Below, piece by piece: positions 47,840-56,713 of a stretch of DNA of 64,000 nt. Source of the stretch: Myxococcales bacterium. Lineage in GTDB: Bacteria; Myxococcota; UBA727; VGSZ01. The notes beneath the pieces were generated by a model. That model saw only the letters and a program-made list of their open reading frames with translations, did no database searches and was not told the origin of the DNA. The number at the start of each line of letters is the position of its first letter. Within the stretch, counting starts at the first letter, position 1. The translations under genes and the position numbers were made by a program. The DNA lies in the NCBI GenBank assembly GCA_023248635.1, contig JAHFED010000006.1, forward strand, positions 62,001 through 126,000, in the 5' to 3' direction.

Positions 47840-48958
47840 TCAGTCGAGGACGAGGTCGTCGCGGTGCAGCAGCTCGTCGGGCAAGTCGACGACGAGGGTT
47901 TGGGCTTCGCTGGTCTTTTTTCCCATCACGAGCCGCGCAGTGTCAGAGGCGACGGCGCTCAAGCCGCGGGCGTGGATGCGGCCGGCGCGATCTTTGACCG
48001 TGACGACTTCCCAGGCGGCGAAATCTCCTTCGACGCCTGTGACGCCGGCAAAGAGCAGGGAGCTGTTCTTGCGCAGCGCAGCCAGGGCGCCGTCGTCGAT
48101 GGTGACGCTGCCGCGGGCTTTGAGGCTGCCGATCCAGCGTCTTTTGGCCGTGTCCCTATCGGCAGCACTCGCCGAGACCACCGTGCCGACGTCGTCGCCG
48201 GCGAAGATCTGGCCGAGGATGCCCCGCTCGCGCCCCGGGGCGATCACCGTTTGGGCGCCGTGACGGCGGGCGATGGCGGCGGCGTCGAGCTTGGTGATCA
48301 TGCCGCCGGTGCCAAGTGCCGCCGCACCACTGGCGAAAGCCCTGACTTCAGGCCCGAGGTCGTCGACGACGGCGACGCGCTGGGCGGTGGCATCGAGGCT
48401 GGGATCGGACGTGAACAAACCCGCGGCACTGGTGAGCAAGACGACGGCGTCGGCGTCGATGAGGCCCGAGACGGCGGCTGCCAGCGTGTCGTTGTCGCCC
48501 AGCTTGATCTCGTCGACGGAGACCGTGTCGTTCTCATTGATGACGGGCACCAGGCCGCGCTCGAGCAGCACCGCCAGCGCGCCCTTGGCGTTGTTGTAGC
48601 GGCGGCGGTCCTGCAGGTCGGCGTGGGTCAACAAGATCTGGGCGACGTCGACGTCGAACCAGCCGAAGGCCTGGGCCCAGTGCGCCATGAGCTTGGATTG
48701 TCCCGCCGCCGCCGACGCCTGCAGCGCGGCCAGCTCCGTGGGGCGCGTGCTGAGCTTCAAGCTCGGATAGCCCAGAGCAATGGCGCCCGACGAGACGACG
48801 ACGACGGTCTTGCCTTGGCGGCGCAGGTTCATGACCTCGGCGGCGAAGTGGGCGAAGGGGTCGTGATCCTGGCGCCGCAGCAGCACGGAACCAATTTTGA
48901 CGACGACGCGTCGGGCACTGACCAACCGGGCCCGGGCGGGATGCAGGGGCTCGCTCAT
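47840..48958 (-). CDS. proB: Glutamate 5-kinase
   Basis: First enzyme of proline biosynthesis, phosphorylating glutamate in the cytoplasm. 372 residues. The amino-acid kinase domain holds VVVKIGSVLLR, VVVVSSGAIALGYPSLKL, LTHADLQDRRRYNNAK and VPVINENDTVSVDEI, GDNDTLAAAVSGLIDAD. The C-terminal third has the PUA domain (AAWEVVTVKDRAGRIHARGLSA). Length and motifs are normal. It starts four bases inside the end of an upstream lipoprotein gene. No proA is adjacent. Confidence 0.95.
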   Translation of the reverse strand: MSEPLHPARARLVSARRVVVKIGSVLLRRQDHDPFAHFAAEVMNLRRQGKTVVVVSSGAIALGYPSLKLSTRPTELAALQASAAAGQSKLMAHWAQAFGWFDVDVAQILLTHADLQDRRRYNNAKGALAVLLERGLVPVINENDTVSVDEIKLGDNDTLAAAVSGLIDADAVVLLTSAAGLFTSDPSLDATAQRVAVVDDLGPEVRAFASGAAALGTGGMITKLDAAAIARRHGAQTVIAPGRERGILGQIFAGDDVGTVVSASAADRDTAKRRWIGSLKARGSVTIDDGALAALRKNSSLLFAGVTGVEGDFAAWEVVTVKDRAGRIHARGLSAVASDTARLVMGKKTSEAQTLVVDLPDELLHRDDLVLD

Positions 48959-50106
48959 CCGTCGTCGTCGTCGGGCAAGGCTGCCGGCGTCGCTTTCTTG
49001 CTGCCTTTGGCGCTGCCTTCGGGTCCAGCGTCTCTGGGCAGGGGCGGCACCACGTTGGCGTCTTCGAGGATGGTGCGCGGCATCACCGGCATTTTCTTGC
49101 GCACGATCTCGTCGATGGCGCCCTCAGGAGCTTTGACGTTTTGGGCCTTGCCAATGTCGCTGAGGGCCTGGTGCAACTTCACGGTCAAGCGCGCCGGATC
49201 TTTGCCGTCGCCCACCAACATCACGCCCTCGAAGTCGACCAGCAGCGGCACGCCGGTGCCTTCGTCGACGAGGATGCGACCTGATCCGCCGGCCGGTCGC
49301 GCTCTCTTGGACCACTGGCTCACGCGCTCAGCGATGCGCTTGCGGCGGACGTCGTCGTCTTCGGGCGCTGGTTGCAGACCCGCGTCGGGCACCTCGATGG
49401 GGGCGGGCGGACCGTCGACGACGCCCTGGCCTTCGCTCTTGGCGACAGCGCTTTCGTCGGGGACCTTGAGCGAATAGCCGATGACGGGGCGGCCGGCGTG
49501 GGTGGTGGCACCGGTGCGTTCGACGACGAGGGAGTGCTGCACCAGGTCGTAGAAGGACTTCCAGACCGCCAGCGCATCGGTGCGGAAGGTGTTGCGCTCG
49601 CCGGCCGGGTCACGGCTGACGCGCCAATGCCCGTTGCCGTTTTTGAGAAAGAAAATGTCGTTGATGTAGGCCAGCTTCATCTCGCTGCCGTCGCCTGTGA
49701 CGGTGTCGAGGGAGAAGTCGCCGCTGCTCGACTGCACGAGCCGCGTCTTTTCCGAGGAGCGCACGCCCTCGTCGCCGCGTCCAAAGCTGAGGGCGCCGTC
49801 GGAGGCCCACACAAACGAGCCCAGTCTCACGGCGATTTCGGCGCCGTCCATGTGACAGACGCGCTTCATTTTCTGGGCATCGGTGAGGCCGTCGACGTCG
49901 ATTTTTTCGGTGGCCCGCGCCGAGATGTCCTCTTTGGGTTGGGGCTTGGACAGCCGCTCTTTGGCTTCGATGTTCTCGGCCCGTTGGCAATTGCAGCCCG
50001 ACCCGCTGCCCCAGACGCCCCCGCAAACGAGCGCGACGACGACGACGACGACCGCTTCGCCAGCACCGGCTACGACCTGCCGGGGATCAGAAACGCGCAC
50101 AGCCAT
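48955..50106 (-). CDS. Unknown lipoprotein coupled to proB
   Basis: A 383-residue exported protein. A long hydrophobic signal (VVVVVVALVCGGVW) ends at a lipobox-like GSGSGCNC. The mature region looks like a LolA/LprG-type beta-sheet protein (LGSFVWASDGALSFGRGDEG, DFSLDTVTGDGSEMKLAYIN) with a basic linker (KSEGQG...) and a Lys/Asp tail. Function unknown. Overlap of four bases with the proB start is the only functional hint and may just reflect tight packing. Divergent from the zinc-ribbon gene. Confidence 0.65.
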   Translation of the reverse strand: MAVRVSDPRQVVAGAGEAVVVVVVALVCGGVWGSGSGCNCQRAENIEAKERLSKPQPKEDISARATEKIDVDGLTDAQKMKRVCHMDGAEIAVRLGSFVWASDGALSFGRGDEGVRSSEKTRLVQSSSGDFSLDTVTGDGSEMKLAYINDIFFLKNGNGHWRVSRDPAGERNTFRTDALAVWKSFYDLVQHSLVVERTGATTHAGRPVIGYSLKVPDESAVAKSEGQGVVDGPPAPIEVPDAGLQPAPEDDDVRRKRIAERVSQWSKRARPAGGSGRILVDEGTGVPLLVDFEGVMLVGDGKDPARLTVKLHQALSDIGKAQNVKAPEGAIDEIVRKKMPVMPRTILEDANVVPPLPRDAGPEGSAKGSKKATPAALPDDDDG

Positions 50107-50211
50107 GCTCCCGCCCTTACTGCACTGCGCTCAGCGGGCAAAGCACAGTGCCCCGTGCCGCCCCCTGTCACCGACGCGTCGGCCCAGACCGGGCCCGTGG
50201 TAGCAAGCGCC

Positions 50212-51174
50212 ATGGTCAGCGCCACAGCCCCTGCCCGGATTGGAGAACCACGGACCAATGCCGGCGATGCCCTGGTGTGCCCCGGCTGCGGCGCCGTCGT
50301 CGACGTTGCTGCCGGCGAGGGAGCAGCGATCTGCGTCTACTGCGCGACGCCCGGCGTGGTCAGCCGACCGCGGGGACACAGCGTCGAACCCGCTCTCATC
50401 ACCCCCTTCGTCGTCGGCCGCGAGGAGGCGCTGGCGGCAGCAAAACACTGGCAACGCTCCCGCTCCATTTTTGCCCAGAGCAGCATCAAGCAGGCGCCCA
50501 TCGAAAAGATGCGCGGGGTGTATGTGCCGGCCTGGCTCTACAGCTGTGTGGCCCGCTCGACCTACACCGCGCGCATTGGCGAGCACTACACCGTCACGGA
50601 GACCTACACGACGACGGTGAACGGCAAGAGGGTCACCCGCACCCGCCAGGTGCAAAAGACCGAATGGCGCTCCCTCGCCGGTGAGCACGCCCAATACGTC
50701 AACGACGTCATCGTCACCGCCAGCAAAGGGGTGCCCAACGCTGAGCTCGAGCGCGTCGAGCCCTTCGACCTGCGCGGGCTGCGCCGCTACGACGCCGCCG
50801 CCGTCGTCGGTTGGCTGATGGAGGAGGCCTCCGTCGCCAAAGACGCTGGCACCCTGCTCGCGCGCGAAGAGACCATGGCCCACACGCAAAAGACCCTGTC
50901 GGCCTTCATGCCCGGCGACACCCACAGCGATCTCGCCTTCCACACCCAATTCGAGCGCGAGAGCGTCGACGCCCTTTTGGTGCCGCTCTGGGTGCTGGCG
51001 GTGCGCTACGACCCGAAGAAACCCGCGCTGCGCCTCTTGGTCAACGGCACCACCAAGAAGGTCGGCGGCGACACGCCCTGGTCGGTGCCAAAGATCGTGG
51101 CCGCCGTCGTCGCCGGCCTCGTCGTCGTCGGCGCTGTCGTTGCCTGGGGCGCACGCCATGGGTGGTTCCGATGA
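50212..51174 (+). CDS. Zinc-ribbon membrane protein, paralogue 1
   Basis: A 320-residue protein. An N-terminal zinc ribbon (CPGCGAVV... CVYCATP, two CxxC pairs), then a region with YVPAWLYSCVARSTYTARIG, then a C-terminal transmembrane segment (IVAAVVAGLVVVGAVVAWG) preceded by DTPWSVPK. The same three-part layout with W-P-A-W and PWSLPK occurs in the next gene, so these are tandem paralogues. They are loosely like proteins mis-annotated as replication-related zinc ribbons, but the membrane end argues otherwise. Start ATG at 50212 is the first that keeps the ribbon near the N-terminus. Role unknown; context is respiratory. Confidence 0.7.
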   Translation: MVSATAPARIGEPRTNAGDALVCPGCGAVVDVAAGEGAAICVYCATPGVVSRPRGHSVEPALITPFVVGREEALAAAKHWQRSRSIFAQSSIKQAPIEKMRGVYVPAWLYSCVARSTYTARIGEHYTVTETYTTTVNGKRVTRTRQVQKTEWRSLAGEHAQYVNDVIVTASKGVPNAELERVEPFDLRGLRRYDAAAVVGWLMEEASVAKDAGTLLAREETMAHTQKTLSAFMPGDTHSDLAFHTQFERESVDALLVPLWVLAVRYDPKKPALRLLVNGTTKKVGGDTPWSVPKIVAAVVAGLVVVGAVVAWGARHGWFR

Positions 51175-51241
51175 TGTCCCGCAGCCAAGCGTTCTGGGGG
51201 GACCACGCGCAGCAGGGGCAACGCTTGGCGAGGACGACGTC

Positions 51242-52207
51242 ATGACGGCTTGCACGCGTTGTCGGGCCCAGCTCGAAGCAGACGACCTCCGCTGTGCGGT
51301 GTGCGCCTTGTTGGTGCCTGAGGTGAGTGGTGCCGCGGCTGTGCTGGCCGCCGCCGTCAAAGTGTTCCGCTGTGGCGGCTGTGCTGCGGCCATGAGCTGG
51401 TCGGCGGAGAAGGCGGCCCTGGCTTGCGGCTTCTGCGGCGCAGCCACCCACCTCGAGGAGATGAAAGATCCCCTCGAGCAAACCGAGGCCTGGTTGCCCT
51501 TCACCGTCGACGCCAACCTCGCCAACACCGCGTTGCGCACCTGGCAGAAGTCCCTGTCGTGGTTCAGGCCGGGAGACCTCGCGTCGGCGTCGAAGGTGCA
51601 GAGCCTCAAGCCGATGTATTGGCCCGCCTGGCTGGTCGACGCCCGCGCCGACGTCGCCTGGGCCGCCGACAGCGATGCGGGCTCGGGACAATCGGCCTGG
51701 GCCCCCCACGCCGGCGTCGTCGACCTCGCCTTCGATGGATTGTTGGTGGGCGCTTCGCGCGGGCTCTCCGCCGCCGAAATGGACGGGTTGGCGCCGGGCT
51801 ACGCCGTGCGCTCCAAGGCCAGCGCGCCCTCGCTGCTGCCGGCATTGATCGACGAGAGCTTCGATGTGCAGCGCAGCCTGGCCCGTGAGCGCGTGAGTGC
51901 GGCCTGCGCCAAGGCGGCGGGTGCGGTGGTGCAGCAGGGGCACATCCCGGGCAAGACGTTCCGCAAAGTGAAAGTGGCCCTGGTGTTGTCGTCGTTGACG
52001 ACGGCGCGCTTGAGCTTGCCTGCCTGGGTGATGGCCTACCGCTACGGCAACGAGGTCTACCGCGTCGTCGTGCACGGCCAGGATCGGGCCATCGTCATCG
52101 GCAAAGCGCCCTGGTCGCTGCCAAAGATTCTGCTGACCATCATCGGCTCGCTGACGGCGATCGCGTTGATCGGACTGCTCATCTGGGTGCTGGGTCGTCA
52201 TCGCTGA
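51242..52207 (+). CDS. Zinc-ribbon membrane protein, paralogue 2
   Basis: A 321-residue paralogue of the upstream gene. Four CxxC pairs near the start (CTRCRAQLE, CAVCALLV, CGGCAAAMSW, CGFCGAA), the shared core MYWPAWLVDARADVAWA, and a C-terminal membrane segment (ILLTIIGSLTAIALIGLLIWVLG) after KAPWSLPK. It probably anchors a cytoplasmic zinc-ribbon domain. Its stop lies 10 bases before the type II NADH dehydrogenase start, so it is likely one transcript with ndh. Function unknown. Confidence 0.7.
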   Translation: MTACTRCRAQLEADDLRCAVCALLVPEVSGAAAVLAAAVKVFRCGGCAAAMSWSAEKAALACGFCGAATHLEEMKDPLEQTEAWLPFTVDANLANTALRTWQKSLSWFRPGDLASASKVQSLKPMYWPAWLVDARADVAWAADSDAGSGQSAWAPHAGVVDLAFDGLLVGASRGLSAAEMDGLAPGYAVRSKASAPSLLPALIDESFDVQRSLARERVSAACAKAAGAVVQQGHIPGKTFRKVKVALVLSSLTTARLSLPAWVMAYRYGNEVYRVVVHGQDRAIVIGKAPWSLPKILLTIIGSLTAIALIGLLIWVLGRHR

Positions 52208-52217
52208 GGAGGCTGTC

Positions 52218-53525
52218 GTGGCTCAACGTCATCGCGTCGTCGTCGTCGGAGGGGGCTTCGCTGGCGTCGACCTCTGCCGCAAGCTCAAAGATGCTCCTTG
52301 CGACATCACGCTCATCGACCGTCGCAATTTCCATCTCTTTCAACCGCTGCTCTACCAGGTGGCCACCGGCGGCCTCTCGCCCGGCGACATCGCCGCCCCG
52401 CTGCGCACCGTGGTGGCGAAGGCCAAGAACGTGGTCACCCTGCTGGGCGAGGTCGAAGACGTCGACGTCGAGAAAAAGCAGGTGATACTCCAGGACCAGG
52501 CGATGGTCCCCTACGACACCCTCGTCATCGCCACCGGCGTGCGCCACAGCTACTTCGGCAACGACCAGTGGGAGAAGGTCGCGCCGGGGTTGAAGAGTCT
52601 CGAGGACGCTCTCGAGATCCGCAGCCGGGTCTTGAACGCCTTCGAGCAAGCCGAACGCGCCGAGACCCGTGAAGAACGCGAGGCCTGGTTGCGCTTCGTC
52701 ATCGTCGGCGGCGGTCCCACGGGCGTCGAGCTCGCCGGCGCGCTGGGCGAGCTCGCGTCGCACACCATGAAGGGGGAGTTCCGCAGCATCGACTCCGACG
52801 ACGCCCGCATCATCTTGATCGAGGGCACCGGTCGCATTCTCTCGATGTACAAGCAGCACCTTTCAGACCACGGCGTCGACGCCCTGCACGACCTCGGCGT
52901 CGCCGTGCTCTTGAACACCAAGGTCACCTGTATCGATGCCGACGGCGTCGACGTCGAAGGCAAGGAAGGCAAGGAGCGCATTCCAGCAAAGACCGTGCTG
53001 TGGGCCGCCGGCGTCACGGCCTCACCGCTGGCCAAGCTCATCGCCGCAAAGACCGGCGCCAAGACCGATCGACCGGGCCGGCTCATCGTCGAAGGCGACC
53101 TCACCCTGCCGGGTCACCCCGAGATCCTGGTGCTCGGCGACCTCGCGCACTTCGCCCACACCGATGACCAGCAGCCGCTGCCGGGTGTGGCCACCGTGGC
53201 CATGCAGATGGGCCGGCACGCCGCCGTCGTCATCGAGAGACGCATCGCCCAGCCCGACGCCGCCGCTGGCTCGGGTCCGCTCTTTCACTTCTTCGACAAG
53301 GGCACGATGGCCGTCATCGGCAGAAACGAAGCCGTCGCCCGCATCGGCTTTGGCTTGAACCTCAGCTTCGGCGGCTTTTTTGCCTGGCTGGCCTGGTTGT
53401 TCATCCACATCATGTATCTGGTGGGATTCGAGAACCGGCTGCTGGTTCTGCTGCAGTGGGCCAATCACTATTTCACCCGTCACCGCGGGGCCCGGCTCAT
53501 CACGGGAGAAGGGGTTGGGGGGTAA
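52218..53525 (+). CDS. ndh: Type II NADH dehydrogenase
   Basis: Monotopic flavoenzyme passing electrons from NADH to quinone without pumping protons. 435 residues. FAD-binding VVVVGGGFAGVDLCRKL, then the second dinucleotide fold VIVGGGPTGVELAGALGEL for NADH, and the C-terminal FAD-region GDLAHFA. Quinone-side C-terminus with a hydrophobic segment (FGGFFAWLAWLFIHIMYLVGF). GAGGAGG lies seven bases before the GTG start. First of a run with cyoE/ctaB and a SCO protein, all + strand. Confidence 0.95.
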   Translation: MAQRHRVVVVGGGFAGVDLCRKLKDAPCDITLIDRRNFHLFQPLLYQVATGGLSPGDIAAPLRTVVAKAKNVVTLLGEVEDVDVEKKQVILQDQAMVPYDTLVIATGVRHSYFGNDQWEKVAPGLKSLEDALEIRSRVLNAFEQAERAETREEREAWLRFVIVGGGPTGVELAGALGELASHTMKGEFRSIDSDDARIILIEGTGRILSMYKQHLSDHGVDALHDLGVAVLLNTKVTCIDADGVDVEGKEGKERIPAKTVLWAAGVTASPLAKLIAAKTGAKTDRPGRLIVEGDLTLPGHPEILVLGDLAHFAHTDDQQPLPGVATVAMQMGRHAAVVIERRIAQPDAAAGSGPLFHFFDKGTMAVIGRNEAVARIGFGLNLSFGGFFAWLAWLFIHIMYLVGFENRLLVLLQWANHYFTRHRGARLITGEGVGG

Positions 53526-53660
53526 GAGCGGGCGTTGGGCCGAGGCCTCCGGCTCGATGGCGCACCGCAAGCGTCCTCGCCGGTGCGCGTGGCAGCGCGC
53601 CACATCGCACGCACCGAACGAGGGGTTGACGACGATGACCCCAAGCGGTCCTTTGCCCTC

Positions 53661-54629
53661 GTGAGCTCTGTGGATGCGTCCCTTCCTGCCGTCGCCGCCG
53701 CCGCACCGGGCGCGGTGTCGCTGTCGACGTCGCTCAAGGATCTCATCGCCCTGGGCAAGCCCAACATCGCTTTCATGGCCGCCGTCGTCGCCGGCGGAAC
53801 GTTCTTGCTCTCGGTCCCCGTTGTCGACGCGGCTTCCTTGAGGCGCGGCTTCTTCGGCGTCTTCGGCATCGGCTTGATCGTCATGGGCGCTGGTGCCCTC
53901 AACATGTTGATCGAGCGCGACGTCGACGCCCTCATGACCCGCACCCAGGAGCGCCCCCTCGCGGCGGGCCGCATGGCCCCGCTGACAGCCTTCGTCGTCG
54001 GCGGCCTTTGGTGCTTGCTCTCGCTGCCGCTGCTGTGGTTCTTCAGCCCTGAGGGCTCCCCCCGCGGGCTCACCCTCGGCCTCGCGCTCTTCTCTCTCTT
54101 TCTGTACGTGCTCGTCTACACGCCGATGAAGAGGACCAGCCCGTGGTCCCTCGTCGTCGGAGCCATCCCCGGGGCCATGCCGGCACTGATGGGCGGGACC
54201 CTGGGGGCCGGGCGCGTCGACGTCGCTGGCGTCGCCCTGTTCACGGTCGTCTTCGTCTGGCAGCTGCCGCATTTTCTGGCCATCTCGCTCTACCGCGAGG
54301 CCGAGTATGTGCGCGCCGGGCACAAGGTGTTTCCCACCGCGCTCGGCGTCGACACCACACGCTGGCTGATGACCGCCACGACCCTTCCCCTGTGTGCGCT
54401 CGGGGTCGCGCTGTGGCCGCTGGGCCTCGGGGGACCGGTCTACGCCCTCATCGCCACCGGCGTCGGCGTCTGGTTCTGCTTCGCGGTGGTCGGCGGTCTC
54501 GTCATCGGATCCAAGCGCGCCAACGTCGACGTCTGGGCCCGCAAGGTCTTTCTCGGCAGTCTGGTGTGGCAGACCGTGGTCTTTGGCGCCCTGGCCGTGG
54601 ATCGGGTCGTTCTCGTTCTTGCTGGGTGA
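53661..54629 (+). CDS. ctaB: Protoheme IX farnesyltransferase (haem O synthase)
   Basis: UbiA-family membrane prenyltransferase adding farnesyl to haem B, needed for haem O/A-containing oxidases. 322 residues, about nine transmembrane segments. First Asp-rich motif NMLIERDVDALMTRTQERPL; second region YTPMKRTSPWSLVVGAIPGAMPALMGG; QLPHFLAISLYR in the third. Matches cyoE/ctaB in length. GTG at 53661 chosen as start; the gap of 135 bases from ndh has a frame open to ~53535. Immediately followed by a SCO-family gene with a five-base gap. Confidence 0.93.
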   Translation: MSSVDASLPAVAAAAPGAVSLSTSLKDLIALGKPNIAFMAAVVAGGTFLLSVPVVDAASLRRGFFGVFGIGLIVMGAGALNMLIERDVDALMTRTQERPLAAGRMAPLTAFVVGGLWCLLSLPLLWFFSPEGSPRGLTLGLALFSLFLYVLVYTPMKRTSPWSLVVGAIPGAMPALMGGTLGAGRVDVAGVALFTVVFVWQLPHFLAISLYREAEYVRAGHKVFPTALGVDTTRWLMTATTLPLCALGVALWPLGLGGPVYALIATGVGVWFCFAVVGGLVIGSKRANVDVWARKVFLGSLVWQTVVFGALAVDRVVLVLAG

Positions 54630-54633
54630 TTCG

Positions 54634-55296
54634 ATGGCGAATGAGATCGGCAATGATGTCAAGGTTCCTCTGTGGAAGAACCCATTCGCCATCGCTTTTC
54701 TCACCGGCGCCGCGGTGCTGACGATCTTGCCTTTGCTCCAGCACCAGGTGATGAGAGCGCCACCACCCATCGCATCGCTGGGATCCTGGCACCTCGTCGA
54801 TCAGCAGGGTCAGTCCATCGGCGACGACACCCTCAAGGGCCAGGTGTGGATCGCGTCCTTCTTTTTTTCCCGCTGCCCCAGCGTGTGTCCGGCGCAGCAA
54901 GCCGACTTTCGCAAGATTTTGGGTCATGTCGCCGATCTCCGAGACGACGACAAAAAACCCATTCGGCTCGTGAGCTTCTCCGTTGATCCCGAGTTCGATA
55001 CGCCGGCGGTGTTGCAGGCCTACGCCGCCAAGCTCCAAGCCCCGGACCAGTGGAGCTTCGTGACCGGCGACCAGACGGCCCTCACCGATCTCTTGGTGAA
55101 GCGCATGATGGTCGACATAGGGGAACGTCGAGCCTTGCCCGGATCGCCCGACCTCTTTGACATCGGCCACGTCGAGCGCTTCGTGCTCATCGATCAGAAC
55201 GGCGACGTGCGGGGCTTCTGGGGCACCGACGAGCTGGCCCGCGGCAACCTCATCAATGCAGCCCGCCTGCTGTGGAAACGCGGCCCCGAAATCTGA
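54634..55296 (+). CDS. SCO1/SenC copper chaperone-like protein
   Basis: A 220-residue membrane-anchored thioredoxin-fold protein that delivers or reduces copper at the CuA site of cytochrome oxidase. N-terminal membrane anchor (AIAFLTGAAVLTILPLL). Copper-binding CPSVC at Cys81/Cys85 and conserved His179 (DIGHVERF). Co-transcribed with haem O synthase, which strengthens a role in oxidase maturation. No CoxB/CoxC genes are in the window. ATG is four bases after the previous stop. Confidence 0.93.
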   Translation: MANEIGNDVKVPLWKNPFAIAFLTGAAVLTILPLLQHQVMRAPPPIASLGSWHLVDQQGQSIGDDTLKGQVWIASFFFSRCPSVCPAQQADFRKILGHVADLRDDDKKPIRLVSFSVDPEFDTPAVLQAYAAKLQAPDQWSFVTGDQTALTDLLVKRMMVDIGERRALPGSPDLFDIGHVERFVLIDQNGDVRGFWGTDELARGNLINAARLLWKRGPEI

Positions 55297-55400
55297 TCCC
55301 GCAGCAGGATGATTTTGTCGGCTGCGCCGACTGCATCATCCCGCGTCCGGAATTTTTTCCGCCCTTGCGGGCGCACTTCTTCCGCTGCGCTCCGCTCGCG
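55297..55400. repeat. Post-SCO hairpin region with CATCCCGCGTCC motif
   Basis: Directly after the SCO stop. GGATGA/TCATCC enclosing GTCGG/CCGAC (imperfect hairpin, about 55303-55345), then CCGCGTCCGG, an AATTTTTT tract and CCGCCCTTGCGGGC. Part of the sequence (CATCCCGCGTCC) matches the region after the PilT gene near 43829, so a small dispersed repeat family is likely. It probably also terminates the SCO transcript and the opposing MgtC-like gene. Confidence 0.55.
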
Positions 55401-55429
55401 ATGAAGCCCCGAAATCGATCATGCGAGAA

Positions 55430-55975
55430 TCACAGCAGCTGCACGACAACGACGACGACGCCGGCGACCCCCACCAGCAGGTAGGCGAAGCCCACGCGCT
55501 GGCCAAAGGAGCGCCCACCTGAAGCAAAGGCGATGCCTGCCTTGATCGCCGTGTTGGAAAGAGAGGCGATCACGATGGCCGTCGCCGCCGTCGCCAAAGG
55601 CAGCCCGTCTTTGGCCTGGGTGGCGGTGGACAAGGTGATGGCGTCGACGTCGGTGGCCCCAGCGACGATGGCCGCTCCGTACAGGGCCGCGTCGCCGAGG
55701 GTGGCCCGCGCCGCTTTGGCGACCAGGGTGACACCCGCAAAGAGCAGACCGAAGACCACCGCGCTGCGAAGCTCGAAAGGGTTCTTCAGCAGGTCGTCGC
55801 TGGATGCCTCCTTGCGGCCAGCGCGCCGGGCCAAGATCAACGCGCGCACCACCTGAGCCATCCCAACCAAGGCCATGGCTCCCATGGGCAAGAGCAGACG
55901 CGGCACCAGCGGCGGGTAGACAACCGCAGCGGCGGCGACGATGCGGGCGAACATCATCGTCGACGCCACGATCAC
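55430..55975 (-). CDS. MgtC/DUF4010 family membrane protein, C-terminal half
   Basis: The second half of a DUF4010 membrane protein (181 residues, several transmembrane segments; VVFGLLFAGVTLVAKAARATLGDAALYGAAIVAGATDVDAITLS, in pieces). Together with the next gene upstream it makes one ~420-residue family member. Its first codon GTG overlaps the TGA of the upstream half by four bases. Reading straight through in the alternative frame yields LDEAGCALAVIVASTMMFARIV, which continues the family sequence, so a frameshift near 55990-56000 is the likely cause of the split. Confidence 0.65.
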   Translation of the reverse strand: MIVASTMMFARIVAAAAVVYPPLVPRLLLPMGAMALVGMAQVVRALILARRAGRKEASSDDLLKNPFELRSAVVFGLLFAGVTLVAKAARATLGDAALYGAAIVAGATDVDAITLSTATQAKDGLPLATAATAIVIASLSNTAIKAGIAFASGGRSFGQRVGFAYLLVGVAGVVVVVVQLL

Positions 55976-56688
55976 GGCCAGGGCGCAGCCGGCTTCATCG
56001 AGAAGGTCACCGCCGTCGACGACACCAAGCCACCCACCAGGCCCGTGACGGTGAGCCCGCGGCCCGGACCCAAGAGGCGGCTCGCCGTGTAGCCGACGAA
56101 GCTGACGGCGCCGACGAACAAGATCATGCGGCCGATGTGCTGGGGGTTGATCGCCTGGAACGGTCCCAGGCTCTGATCGGGCAGCAGGGGCAGCAGCACA
56201 ACGGCGACGACGAGGAGCTGCAAGCCAGCAAAGAGGTCTTCGTCGGAGATGCGGGCGACGACGGCGTGCAGGCGCGGCTTCACCGAAAGCAGCAGAGCGA
56301 CGACGACGGCAACAGCCAGCGTCGTCATCAGTCGGGGCGTCAGCTCAGCGATGGTGCCACGGCTCGGCGCCAGCGCTCCCAGGAGCAAAGTGACGACGGC
56401 GGCGACGTCGCTGGTGATGCCGATCTCGCGTTCCTGGGTGGGCAGCGAGAGGCGGTGCACGCAGATGAGAGCCACGAGCCCCAAGAGCGCACCAGGGAGC
56501 AACCAGGCTCCCAGCTTCGGAGCCAGCAGCGTCGCGACGGCGCCAACCAAGGCGATGAGGGGAAAGGTGCGGACGCCGCCGATGGTCTCTTTGCCTTCGC
56601 GGCGGGTGATGGCGCGTTGACGCTCCAGCCCGATCAGCAGGCCGGTGGCGAGGGCGGTGCCCAGCGACGCAATCAGCTCGCGATCCAC
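55972..56688 (-). CDS. MgtC/DUF4010 family membrane protein, N-terminal half
   Basis: The N-terminal half (238 residues): MgtC/SapB-like start (GTALATGLLIGLERQRAITRRE, GVRTFPLIALVGA), several membrane helices, ending at SSTAVTFSMKPAAPWP just where the family continues with a further helix bundle. The break at the conserved SSTAV segment is consistent with a frameshift mutation or a sequencing error. If real, the two halves could still be made by translational coupling at the GTGA overlap. The family's transport role is not established. Confidence 0.7.
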   Translation of the reverse strand: MDRELIASLGTALATGLLIGLERQRAITRREGKETIGGVRTFPLIALVGAVATLLAPKLGAWLLPGALLGLVALICVHRLSLPTQEREIGITSDVAAVVTLLLGALAPSRGTIAELTPRLMTTLAVAVVVALLLSVKPRLHAVVARISDEDLFAGLQLLVVAVVLLPLLPDQSLGPFQAINPQHIGRMILFVGAVSFVGYTASRLLGPGRGLTVTGLVGGLVSSTAVTFSMKPAAPWP

Positions 56689-56713
56689 ACCGCCTCCTCG
56701 CCGTCGACGTCGG

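Noticed and set aside
50212-52207. Zinc-ribbon genes as PriA-type helicases
   Set aside because: They lack Walker A/B motifs and carry a C-terminal membrane helix, so the helicase naming seen for such families does not fit.
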